NCBI GenBank assembly: GCA_963082875.1
Contig: OY720097.1
Span: 12,098,501 to 12,162,500, forward strand
Source: Corella eumyota
Lineage: Eukaryota; Chordata; Ascidiacea; Phlebobranchia; Corellidae
Length of the DNA: 64,000 nucleotides
Direction: 5' to 3'
In this document: piece after piece, positions 28,057 to 39,119 of the stretch
How the letters are laid out: the number at the start of each line of letters is the position of its first letter
Numbering within the stretch: position 1 is the stretch's first letter
Made by a program: the position numbers and the translations under genes
The notes under the pieces: model-generated
Databases searched by the model: none
What the model was told of the DNA's origin: nothing
The model's input: only the letters and a program-made list of their open reading frames with translations

Positions 28057-30012
28057 TATTATCCAAAATACCTTATTTACTTTATTCTTCAATTAAAATT
28101 GGACTAGTGAAAATATTTTTGCATGCGTGCCCTGTTTCTAAGTACCAGAAATTAATAAAATAGAAAGCAAACCAATTATAACTAGATTTATTTGATAAAT
28201 AAAATATGGTTCGAAATTGTTTGATTTTTTTTATAAATATAATTTATTTAGTAGGTTTATTAATTAAATTATAAATTTAAATATGAACTTTTTTATATTT
28301 AAACCTAATTTTAACAAGCGAACACGCACTCATTGATATTGTAATATAAAAGTAAACTAAATTTAAAAGCAAAATACCGATCTTAATTTTTTAGTAATCA
28401 AACAAGTATTAAAATATAATAATAACAAAACAATTAAAACGAAAATTTTACACATTGTTTACTTATATTTAAACATTTTACTTAAATTTTCAACCAATAT
28501 TTTTTACTTTAATGGACAGCGAAAAGGACGATTTTTGACGGCGACCAGAACGCTATTAAATTATTCAAGCGTTAAACTCAGACTGATTCGTTATTTTATA
28601 AAAAAACTAAAATAATGATTAAACGATATTTAGCTAGAGTTAAATCTTCATTTTAAATAGCAACATACAAAATAATAATACCAACAACATATTAAAATTT
28701 CAGCAAATTTAATCTTTAAATTTTAATAATAAAATATATTAATTAGTAATTAGTGACATTTAAATGTCGTTAATAGGAGGTTTGCGATTCGTTGGGATAA
28801 TAACAAACATACTAAAAATTTAGAACTTTTAGTTTTAAAGAACAAAAGTTATCGTCTTTCAAAATTTGTCAAATAAGAATAAAAACAATAATAATAATAA
28901 TAATAATAAATATAATGACAATAACAATATGTTTCGAAATCTAAGATTTCGAACCATAAAAATAAACTGACCCTGTAACTTAACTATAATTTGGTGTTCG
29001 CGGTTTAATATTTTATTTACCCGTGATAATTTGATTTTTTGCTCGATCTAACTTATAAATATTGTTAATACAACAACCTACTTTTTTCTTCAAGTTTTTA
29101 ACTGTATAGTATTTAGCTATGTCCACTCCTGCTACTGTTAGTCAAGAGATACTTACCTTATGACGTAATGCTATTACGCCTTTAGGGCAAATGATTAATA
29201 CCAGTAATTCCTACAAATGCTCCTGTCGTATAAAGCAACATTTCGTTTGTAAATGACAAATAACCAGACAACCTTTTTTTCTAAAAATTAAATTTTTTAA
29301 AATGGGCTTGCAGAAAATGTCTTTTTAGTGGCATGTCTGACGTATAACAGTAGCGGAAATAACTATTTCAAAACGTGCGTTACTAATTTTGTTATTATTT
29401 AGGTAGTATATATTGTTCGCCGGTCGTTGTGTTTACATAGTATGCGATTTTTTACTTAATAAAATTGGTTTCCTAATTTATATATTACTGTTCCACTTAA
29501 TTATTTCTAATATCGATTTTATTACCACTATTACCTAAACTTTTTAGATGTGGCTACAAAACTTCTTTAGATTGATTTTCTATAGTCGTGGCATCCTATA
29601 GGCATATTTACTAATAAAGCAAATCCAACATTAATTCTACTACATTTATTAATTAAAATTACAAACCATTTATATAAATTATATCGATTTTAAACACAAA
29701 ACAAAGGTAGCAAAAAACAACAATCAGTGAGGTTTTTTTAGTGATTTTGGACACAAAAATGGTTTTTACTACATTATTTTAATATTTATGTGATGCATGC
29801 AACATACAAATTATTTATCTTTAAAAATAATCTATTTTAAGAAAATACAAAAGTTAGGGTACGGTATATAAAAGCTATGATCATTTCAGAATTATAAATT
29901 TTTTAAGTTTTTTTTTAACCTTTAAAATTCAACATTGATTCAAGGATTAGAAACTAAAGTCAGAATTACTAAAGGTAAAAAATAAGGCATACTTTTAAAA
30001 GCTGAAAATTAA
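28057..30012. other. Intergenic region, AT-rich, with (AAT)n microsatellite
   Basis: This lies between the 5' end of the rolling-stone-like gene and the 3' end of the Plg-RKT gene, both on the minus strand. It should hold the promoter of the former and the 3' end of the latter. An AAT repeat occupies 28887-28909. No exon, RNA gene or transposon is recognisable. Confidence 0.55.
28887..28909. repeat. AAT trinucleotide microsatellite
   Basis: About seven to eight uninterrupted AAT/ATA units in an AT-rich intergenic stretch. Confidence 0.9.
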
Positions 30013-30940
30013 TTATTCAATTTTATGTTCAAGCCGCTTATTTTCAATAATATCAAAAGTGGGAAGCCCAGTTGGTATCCGAAGAAAGTTTCGTTCTTCT
30101 GCCATTATTATTTCTCCTTCAGCTGCAGAATTTTAAGTATTTTAGTCAACTTAATTGTGAATTCAAAGTTTTGCAGCTTAATAGCAATAACCTATGTGTA
30201 AGTTTATTAGCAATAGCTTATGTAAAAGCTGTAATTATTAACCAAGGGAAGAGTATTGATAGTCAATTAATCATACAATTATTTTCGATTCTATTTTTGA
30301 CATCCGCTTTCAAACAATTTTTACCTCTTGCTCGGGACATTAAGTTTCCATATGCAGCATCATATTGAAATGCCAACACAAAAGACACAGGTAGAAGTGG
30401 TATCAATGCAGCTGGTGATTTATTTTTGTATGCACTAAAGAATTTTCATAAAAAAATGCATTATAAAAAGCAAAAAAATGCCTGAAAATTCCTTTAACTT
30501 TTGTTATTTAATTTATAATGCATGCACTGTATTCCATAAAATTTACTTGGCGTCGAGAATAGTGAATAGAAAAGACAAATGCTTACGCTAATGGGCACAG
30601 AACAGCCAGAACTCCCACAAAGCCGCCATAATATTTAAAAATTTCCCTTGCTCGCCCGATTTGCATGCTCATTTGCCTTTCCCTCATTTCATTCTAAAAA
30701 ATCACAAACAGTTTATTGTTGTTTCGAATTTAAATATTTATATGATGTATATATATTCTAAATAGTGGGTACATAATGAAATTCACAAATGGGGTTAGTA
30801 GTTGAAAAACTGACCTGCATGGCTATTTGTCGTTCTAATTGTACTTGCATAATCTCCTTTTGAAACTCCATTTGCTTTTTCATGTTTTCTTCCATTGTGG
30901 TTTTCATACCAGAAGAGATAGAACTAGTAACTGAGCCCAT
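30013..30940 (-). CDS. PLGRKT: Plg-RKT homologue (plasminogen receptor, C9orf46 family)
   Basis: A 150-residue protein in four exons on the minus strand: 30940-30815, 30693-30587, 30434-30325 and 30122-30013, with consistent phases. It starts MGSVTSSISSGMKTTMEENM. The block FQKEIMQVQLERQIAMQNEM followed by RERQMSMQIGRAREIFKYYG corresponds to human Plg-RKT MNARLQLERQLIMQSEMRER, and AYKNKSPAALIPLLPVSFVL to human AIKKKKPAFLVPIVPLSFIL. Two hydrophobic segments follow the amphipathic N-terminal helix, as in the integral membrane human protein of 147 residues. In mammals the protein sits in the plasma membrane and binds plasminogen through a C-terminal lysine. Here the chain ends in NKRLEHKIE, with glutamate last, so that key residue is absent. 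The start has a family-like MG N-terminus. Identity of the family is strong. Confidence 0.93.
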
Positions 30941-32082
30941 GATTGAAATTTATTAAAACACTGTAGGTAAAATATATATTTAATCTAGAAAAAAAAATAC
31001 AACAATTTAATAAAAGCAAATAACAAAAAAACATTCTTTCTTTGCAAAAGTATCAGTGTTTAACAATGTTTACCACATTTATCAGTATAATATTATAAGT
31101 GTTGCACAAGTTTACCAATAATTATAAAAAATAGTTTGTTATTATTAAGTTGCATAGGCATCTTTTTCAGATTGAGGATAACATAACTAAAATTTTTGAT
31201 ATATTTTTTACTTTGGCAGGCTTTTTTTTAAAACAAACAATTTAAACTGCTACCTATATATAATTTATATAATACATTGTATTGGTAAAAATAATAACAT
31301 GTTTTAAATTTCCAAATATCTGTAAACATTTCAGTTTTAATTTCTGTTACTACACGGCTCGTTGTTTACTTTTTTTTTATATCAACTATATGACACGGTT
31401 ATTACTATGCAAAATTTGCTGTTAACTTATCCATACCACAGTTTATTAATTCAACTTTAGTTATTAACTCTTAGCAAATTTTAAACGAGAACAGCGAGCA
31501 AATTTCCAACGAAAAACGGAAATTTCGATGTCAAATTTCACGGTTACGAAGGTGACTTTTCCCTTTTTCTTTATTTCTCTCAATTTTTATGGTGTTCCAC
31601 TTACATTAGCAAGTTACTTTATGAATTGTTTTTTTTAGTAAGTAGGGGGTTGGAACCCAAAATATATGTATAATCGTGATATATCATTGATTAAACACAA
31701 AAAAAGTCTTGGAATTTAATTTTTGGCCTAAATAAGAGTAACAAAACACATACAAACTACGACATTTTGTTTAAAAATTTATTTTTGTGATTAAAAAAAT
31801 ATCCCTGATTAAAGTATGGTGAGAAAATAGTAAAAATTATAATATTTTTACCTGTTTATAATATAAAATGACATTTATTTTAACCTGAACAAGTACATTA
31901 CAAAAATACAAAAGCTTTAATTTAACAAGTTTTTGTAATTCAAGTAAAGGATTTATGTATATAAAATAAAACTAAAAAAGTACTAAATTATACAAATAAT
32001 AATGCATTACAAATGCTATAAAAATTGAGGCAATTAAATTAATTAAAATAGGAATCCTTAAAATTTCTGCAACAAAAGTGTT
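30941..32082. other. Intergenic region between PLGRKT and the dehydrogenase gene
   Basis: AT-rich sequence that should include the PLGRKT promoter and the 3' untranslated region of the dehydrogenase, both on the minus strand. Possible minus-strand poly(A) signals appear as TTTATT/TTTAAT words near 31873 and 32033. I see no exon, RNA gene or clear repeat. Confidence 0.5.
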
Positions 32083-33551
32083 TTACGTAACAGCATTAAT
32101 TATCTTAAAGCTTTCATCCCAAAGTTTAAGGGCAATTTCTTTGTCTTGGGCATGCTCTGTTAAATCTTGTTGTTGCAGGCCAGTGAAGTAGTTTCCACTC
32201 TGTTTTTCTACCTTATCATCTAATGCACAATAAAGTGTTGTTTGACATCCATGATAAGAGGATCTAAAAAAGGTAACAACATTTGTTTAGTAAAAAATCA
32301 AAAATTTTGTTTTATGTTATGCTTTACCTTCCGAATAAAATTGCTGGAGTGAATAATATTCTCGTACCGATACTAAAACCATCTCCAAGCTCGGTCATGA
32401 CCATACCTATAAAAAAATAAGCAGTTATCAAAATATTATGTATACAAAAATGTTTTTTATGTTTTATACCGGGATGGACTGCATAAGTTGTGATATTGTA
32501 GTCTTTTACACGACGCTGTAGCTCAGACGTGAAGTACAAGTTGGCTAATTTACTGTTTGCATAAGATTTCCAAATTGCAAAATATTCATCATCGTCAGGG
32601 TACAGGTTCTCAAAATCAATAACTCCGAGTCTAAAAAAAGTTCAGGATAATTTTATTTTTTCCTTTATTTTGATTAGTTGACAATTTTAAGTTATTACAC
32701 AAATATTTTTCTTTTTATAAATCTACCTGTAGATTTCAGATGCAAGATTCACAATTCGCACAGGTCTTGTAGTTGACTGTTTTTTAATCTTTTCCAGTAA
32801 AAGGTTAGTAAGAAGAAAGGGTCCCAGATGGTTTATGGCAAAAACTCTATTTATACCAGCATTAGTTTTTCCAGGTGCTGTTAATATTCCTAAAATGCGA
32901 ATTTTGGTAAAAAACTTCCGAATAAACCAAACTGTTATAAAAAACGTAAACTTCATAGATTGGAAATAATATTATATATATATATGGTGTAAGTAAGGGT
33001 GTACCTGCATTATTGATAAGAATATCGAGGTAGTCTTCGGTTTCTTCGAATTCCTTGGCAAATTTTCGAACGGAATTAAAATTTTCAAGATCAACCACCA
33101 TCATTCTTACCTTAAAACAATATTAGAACAAAATAAATAAATCAATATTTAAAAAGCACAGCTTCAGGGGAAAAATTACTTACATTAGCATTACCAGACT
33201 CTTTAATAATTTCATCTTTAGCTAACATAGATTTTTTCCGATTTCTAGATGCAATTACAACTCTTGCTCCTTTTTTTGCGAGCTCGATAGCAGTTGCTTT
33301 TCCCAAGCCTGCATTTCCACCTAAATAAAAACGCTTTTTTTTAAATATGACACAATTATTAAACAACAGCTATAGATGTAAAATCACTTGAATATACTTA
33401 TATCTTTATAAAATAATTTACCTGTGATGAGTACTGTTTTTCCATCCAATCTTTTGTTGGTTTCATAAACAGGACCTTGTTTTATGTAAAACCACCATAC
33501 GTAACTTAAGGCACACACACCAACATAGATCGCAAGTTTTTTCAACGCCAT
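32083..33551 (-). CDS. Short-chain dehydrogenase, retinol dehydrogenase 11-14 type
   Basis: An NADP(H)-type classical SDR of 318 residues in seven exons on the minus strand: 33551-33422, 33320-33184, 33110-33005, 32889-32727, 32630-32470, 32406-32328 and 32263-32083. Phases all agree. Residues about 5-22 ([18 protein letters not shown]) form an N-terminal membrane anchor. The Rossmann motif TGGNAGLG, the NNAG motif, the catalytic serine region NLASEIYR, the YxxxK motif (YANSK) and the substrate-side HPGMVMTEL are all present, so the enzyme looks active. Overall layout and the C-terminal segment (SGNYFTGLQ) resemble RDH11-14, which reduce or oxidise retinoids and other lipid aldehydes at the ER or mitochondria. 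The exact substrate cannot be read from sequence. An in-frame ATG 39 bases upstream exists, but MALKK has the better start context (AAAATGG). The 7SL gene lies 263 bases upstream on the same strand. Confidence 0.93.
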
Positions 33552-33813
33552 TTTAAACCTCGCGCACCGCAATAACATTTGTACTATCACGGGTTAACCG
33601 ATTGTAATAAGAATGACGATGCGTAAATGTAGACACACCCTAAAAACGCCTTTATGAACTATGTACCTGAAACATAGCTAGTTTCACAACGTTACGTCAG
33701 CTAACAGTTTTGGTGCAATCTTTAAAAAAGTACAATAAAATAGCAAAAAATCGAGTATAAACTTGATTGGGTTTAAATATAATAATTTAAACATATAGTT
33801 TTATTTAAATGAC

Positions 33814-34116
33814 AAAAAAAAGAATTGGGTCCTGCTATATTGGCTGGGCTGCGACGCTCCACCCATTCACAGGCGCTATCCCGCTACTGATCAACGTGGG
33901 AACTTTTGGCTGCTCCCTTTAGGGCCTGGCCCGGTTCGTTCCTCCTTAGACAACCTGGACATTTCAGGCTCCCCCGAAGCGCCCATATTGACGCCGAGCT
34001 TAGCGCGGACACCCGATCAACATAGGCTAGATCGCCGCAGGGCTCCCAGTCTCAAGCCGTCCTCCAATTCCAGCCTCCAAGTAACTGGATTACAGACGCT
34101 CGCCACAACGCCCGGC
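33814..34116 (-). ncRNA. RN7SL: 7SL signal recognition particle RNA
   Basis: Read on the minus strand, this is a full-length 7SL RNA of about 300 bases. It begins GCCGGGCGTTGTGGCGAG (human GCCGGGCGCGGTGGCGCG) and continues through CGGGTGTCCGCGCTAAG, GTCAATATGG, CCAGGTTGTCTAAGGAGG and GGGAGCAGCCAAAAG to GATCAGTAGCGGGATAGC and GCGCCTGTGAATGG, all colinear with human 7SL. The SRP54-binding helix 8 sequence GGAGCAG is intact. It ends in eight T residues (33821-33814), the RNA polymerase III terminator. The RNA scaffolds the cytoplasmic signal recognition particle. The conservation and the intact terminator argue for a functional gene rather than a retroposed copy; no poly(A) tail is present. Confidence 0.97.
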
Positions 34117-34136
34117 GAGAGCTTATTTAAAAAACG

Positions 34137-34182
34137 CACTTATAAACGTTGGCGAAACTCCTCCCACTTTTATGTGACGTCA
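34137..34182 (-). promoter_or_regulatory. 7SL upstream promoter: TATA-like box and CRE
   Basis: Upstream of the 7SL start (34116, minus strand) lie a TATA-like TTATAAGTG (about -21 to -30) and a perfect ATF/CRE octamer TGACGTCA (34175-34182, about -59 to -66). An upstream ATF/CRE site is an established element of the human 7SL promoter, which is transcribed by RNA polymerase III. The role here is inferred from position. Confidence 0.7.
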
Positions 34183-36545
34183 ACAGAACAACATTCACAT
34201 TAGTTTTTTTTTAAGTAGTAATTCAAATATAAAAACTTGTTTAACTATCCTAAAGGATCAAAACAATTTTGACATCTAAATATATGGTTTTAACGTCACA
34301 TAATTTTAAAGAGGTAATATAAAAAAAATTCATTGTTTTGTTGTGTAGTGATTTAAATTCGAATGTAGTTGTTTAACATAATACAGTGGTCTTCTAATTT
34401 TTTTATAATATAAATGTTATGTGATATAGTATAATAATTGTATAATTTAACTGTAAATTCTTACATGAAACACTTTTTGGGACATTTTGTGCCATGGTTG
34501 GTTATTTATGGCTAGGTCAATAATATCTAAAATTGCTATTTTAAAACTTGCTAAATTGTAGCTGGTTGAACCTAGAAATAACATTTTTTAGTAATGTTAT
34601 GTTAAGAAAATTTGCTTTTTTTAAAAAACATACGCAATACAGGTGTTGCCATCGGGTAACGTGTGGATAGGACTTTAAGGTGCACCAATGGCACAGTAAT
34701 TAGCTCTTGAGTCCGACGTTTACCAATAACTTCATTTTTCCTAAAAAATTAACAAACTCTTGTTTGATATCCTGTTCGTGTTGTTGTATTTTTAGTACAA
34801 AAAGTTACAAGAGACCACAAACGTTAGTGTAGTTTTTTAAATTAGTCGTTTTAAAAAATACTTCTAAATTAGTCAATAATATCCTAAACTGTCAATTTTG
34901 GAGCTTGCTGATATACTGGCAAGTATATTTAACTTACAATATGAATTATATTTTTATATTAGTTATATATTAATATATGCACCACAAACGTCGGTGTTAA
35001 TTTTAGATATAACCGTAAATTTTGATATTTACCGCCAGGTCAGTAATATCTTAAACTGGCAATTTTAGAGCTTGCTAGTTTTTAGCAGGTTGAGTTTTCT
35101 TTGTTTCTCCCATTTTCTATGTGACGTCAATTTACTACACTTATGTTAGTTTTTATACAATAATCGTTTAAATATAAGAATTTGTTTAACTTTTTTTTGG
35201 GATCAAAACAATTTTGTTATTTAAGTATATGGTTTTAACGTTACATAATTTTAAAGATATTATATAAAAAATATTTATTGTTTTAAATTCGTTTTTGTAG
35301 TGATTAAAATTCGAATGCAGTTGTTTAACATAAAACGGTAGCCTTTTAATTTCTTTTTTGTAATGTGAATGTTATGTGCTTTAATAATTGTATAATTTAA
35401 CTATTTTTTCTTACATAAAATGCTTTTTAGAACATCTTAGGCACCACAAATGTCAAGAATTTTTTTAGTGAAACGCCGAATGATTGGTTTTGTACGGTTA
35501 GGTCAATATTATCTTAAACTGCTATTTTAAAAACTTGCTAGTTTGTAGTGGTTTAAATGTAGAAATAAAATTATTTTAGTAATGTTAATGAATTTGCGTT
35601 TTATAAAAACATTGTACGCTATACAGGTGCTGCCATCGCGTAACGTCCCGATAGGGGTTTAAGCCGCACCAATGGTACAATAATTTGCTCTTGATTCCAA
35701 CGTTTACTAATTACTTACACTTATTCCTTACTTTACTTTCACGAAAAAATTAACAAAATAATGCTCGAAATCTCGTTTTTCTCTTTTAGTAAAAAATGTT
35801 ATAAGAGACCACAAACGTCAGTGTAGTTTTTTAATCTAGTTGTTTTTAAAAATAGTTTGAAATCAATCTATAATATCCTAAACTGTCAATTTTGGAGCTT
35901 GCTGTTATATTGGCAAGTATAATAAACTTACAATATGCACTATTTTTTTATATTAGTTATACATTAATAAATGGACCACAAACGTCCGTGTTAATTTTAA
36001 ATATAACCGTAAATGTTGATATTTACTGTCAGGTCAATAATATCTTAAACTGGCAATTTTGGGACTTGCTAAGTTTTTAGCGGGTTAAGTTTTATTTTAC
36101 TTAAATTATGTATCTCCGCACCAATGGGACAATAATTTTCTTTTGATTCCGGCATTTACCATAGCTTACACTAATTTTTTACTTCACTTTTCCTAAAAAA
36201 TTAACAAATTAATGCAATCCCGTTTTCGCTCTTTTAGTAAAAAATGTTACAAGAGACCACAAACGTCAGTGTAGTTTTTTAATCTAGTTGTTTTTAAAAA
36301 TAGTTTGAAAACAATCTATAATATCCTAAACTGTCAATTTTGGAGCTTGCTGTTATATTGGCAAGTATATTTATCATAAAATATGTAATATTATGTTTAT
36401 ATTAGAAATGTATAAATTAATATTATATACGAACCACGAATGCCGGTGTTAATTTTAGATATAACCTAAATTTAATATTTACCGTCAGGTTGGTAATATC
36501 ATAAACTGGCAATTATGGAGCTTGCTATTTTTGAGCAAGTTTGCT
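34160..36545. repeat. Diverged tandem array upstream of 7SL (about 2.5 units)
   Basis: Two long units (about 34160-35106 and 35107-36111) and a third half-unit (about 36112-36545) are clearly related. Shared landmarks include TATGTGACGTCAA (34173 and 35120), ATCAAAACAATTTT, GTTGTTTAACATAA, CACCAATGG (34682, 35666, 36119) and AGAGACCACAAACGT (34810, 35816, 36252). Inside each unit a shorter motif recurs, giving eight copies in all. Each copy has an ACCACAAACGTC-like start, then GGTCAATAATATCTTAAACT, then AATTTTGGAG followed by a small hairpin. The copies begin the hairpin near 34547, 34904, 35071, 35534, 35898, 36065, 36346 and 36521. The first unit starts inside the 7SL promoter, so the array seems to derive from 7SL flanking DNA. 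No open reading frame is conserved across units. Confidence 0.85.
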
Positions 36546-39018
36546 CTTTTTTTATTTAAATTATGTTCGCATTAGAAGTGTAGTTAAAATTCCTATATAA
36601 GTACAAATTATGGTTTACGGTTTACGGTAAGTTCAAGTCGAACCACGTTTACACTATTTACCCTTGAGTATAAAAGTCAAAAAATAGTTTACACACAAAA
36701 AAAAATAGCTTACACGCCACTACCACACATACTCATATACAAAAGCTGTAAAACGAATGGAAATCGTAAAAAAATTTTAAAAGAATTAAACGCTGTTGGT
36801 TGTTCGCGGGGTGGCGCTATAGCAACGTTAATAAAAATTAATAGCACACATCTTACCACAACCTCTACATCACAAAAAAAGTTGTTTTTATGTCTGAGTT
36901 GTGACCAAGTCACCTTTGCTTTTTTACTTTGACCTTGTCTAGTATTATTTTCGGCAGTTATTTTAATAATTTTGACGGTAGTATACAATGCAGTTGGGTT
37001 TTGACATTTCAGGTGTAAAACGTTTGCCCTTTACCCTATATATTTGTAAATTTTACCGTAGTTAAATCATGGTTTTACAAGCATGTTTGTTTTGGATGTC
37101 ATTTAAATACACTTGGGCACAATATTGTTGTGATTACAATTGACAATGGGGCATTACTCGTTGAATGAAGTCTATACCTCGTCTAAGTGCTCAATTGTGA
37201 TCTCAATAATCTTTTTTGCATTGATGTAAATCAGTCGCCATTTGTCTAATAGACTTTGTAAATCTAAGCTGTATATTCAAATGAAAAACTAGGTTTGTTT
37301 ACCAAGATTCCATAATAAACAAGAAAATATAAGTAGTTGTTTTTATTTATAACAGTTAAATCTATACTTGCTTATATATTCTGACTTTTTTGCAAAAGCT
37401 ATTGTTAATTTGACAAACGATTTAGTCAATTAATACTTAAAAAGTAATATGAAACATCTTATTGCGCAGGAAATAGTTTGTTGTCACGTGACATCCTATA
37501 TCGAATTATTGTAAACGCCGAGCTGCTGTGCTTTAACGTTATCAGCAATACACTGCATTTCTGTATTGAATATTAGATTAGATAAAACCGATAACTTAAA
37601 CGTAAGTGTTGTGAGCCTACGCATGGAGCTGCAATGCGCAAAAGTAACGCGAATTTGCCTTGAATGGTATTTTATATAAAAAAAGATTTTGTTTTACGTT
37701 ATTCAATAATTTAATTTAAAGTGAATTTTAATAGCAGGTAAAAGTATTTTAATATTTCACTACAATTCTCTTATAGTAGCAACAAAACTAATGCTACTTT
37801 CGCAACATTGTGTTTAAAAAGTTCAATGTTTGAATCAATTTTTTATTTACAAACAGAAACGAAAATTGTAGATAAATATAAAAATCAGGACTTTATAAGC
37901 GAAATAGTGTTTTAATATGACTAGTCGGTCAGTTAGTCACAAAGAAATAACAAAGCAATGTAGTAATAACAGCTGAACACTTCTGCACAATGAAGTGCAC
38001 TTCAGGGGTTAGCCTTACTTACCCGTATATATTTCACAGTTTCACCATAAGTTGTTTTAGACTGAGCTAAAGTCACCGTCTAGTATAGTAAGTCTATAGA
38101 ATTTTAATCTCAAAATACGTTTTATGCTTTGATTTGAATATTTTAGATAATTCTAGCGCCTACAATTGTAATGGTTTTGTTTAAAATTAAAAATTAACTG
38201 TTCAGCGAAAGGCTATGTGCGGTTTTATAAAAGCCATTTAAATAGGTTTAAATAAAAATAATATTCAGCAGTGGTAATATAACTACTTGCATTATAATTG
38301 TTTAAATGTGAAGTATAGTTTATAGAAATGTCACTCATTTGCGTGTGGTTGTAGGTTGCCGTAGAAACATAAATTGTTTTAAGCGTATTACGTAAAATAG
38401 ACGTAGTAATACGTTTCTTTAATTAAAATGTTTTTGATGTTTTAGGTTTCGGGTAAACATTTGAATACAATAAATAGGTTATAAAGTTAAATTTTTAAAT
38501 TTAATTATGTTATGTATCGTTAGGTGTAAGATAGTGTTAGTAGATCATTAATAATAATTAAAATTTAACTTACTTCAGGCTAGGTTAAGAGTAACACGTA
38601 TACTAAATAAAGTTCTAAAATATAAATCATTATTTTACAGATTACAATAAAAATAGTAACTCTTTTATAATTACGCTGTGGTGAAACTTACAATTTAATT
38701 ATAGTTAAAAATTATAAGAATAAATTATTATTGGACTTGCACGTAGGTCAATAATTGGAATTCATCAAATTCGGGAAACAACTGCGCATTTTCCCTTGAT
38801 ACTTAACGTCATGCTGCCAAAACCAAAACGTATACGTCTTTTTAATTGACAGGTGGTCCTTGTGCTCAAATTAAGAAAATTTGATTGTCATTGCCCTTGT
38901 TTAAAAAGAGATGTTCTGTAAACTAAAAAAATTCAGTTTGAAAATTGCATTTAGGCTTTTTGTTGGTAAATTTTTTAAGTGGTATCGATTTGCAATTGAC
39001 CGAAAGTAAATTTGAAGA
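36546..39018. other. Intergenic region before the RhoGAP gene
   Basis: This AT-rich stretch lies between the repeat array and the first candidate exon of the RhoGAP gene. It contains one TCACGTGA octamer (37484-37491) and a stretch of short local duplications near 36600-36710. No coding exon or RNA gene is supported. Confidence 0.5.
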
Positions 39019-39119
39019 ATGCAAAGCGCGCTTTCTGCAAGTTTAAACAAAATAAAGTGCCTTGCTGGCAACAGCGTTAAAAACAATCAACTAAAGAAAG
39101 AAAACGAAGCATACGAAGA
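39019..39119 (+). CDS. Candidate alternative first exon of the RhoGAP gene
   Basis: An ATG preceded by an in-frame stop opens 33 codons beginning MQSALSASLNKIKCLAGNSV and ending ENEAYE. A perfect GTAAGT donor follows at 39120. The exon ends in phase 2, the same as the exons at 44001 and 49421, so it could splice to the PH exon at 49997 and read on as EEITKQNG. Supported only by the start, donor and phase; a chance match is possible. Confidence 0.42.

Noticed and set aside
30072-30368. 98-codon forward frame
   Set aside because: It is antisense to the last two Plg-RKT exons and crosses their intron.
33988-34203. 71-codon forward frame
   Set aside because: It lies on the strand opposite the 7SL RNA and its promoter; RNA structure explains the sequence.
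36710-36988. 92-codon minus-strand frame
   Set aside because: No recognisable domain or homology, no supporting splice signals and intergenic-like composition.
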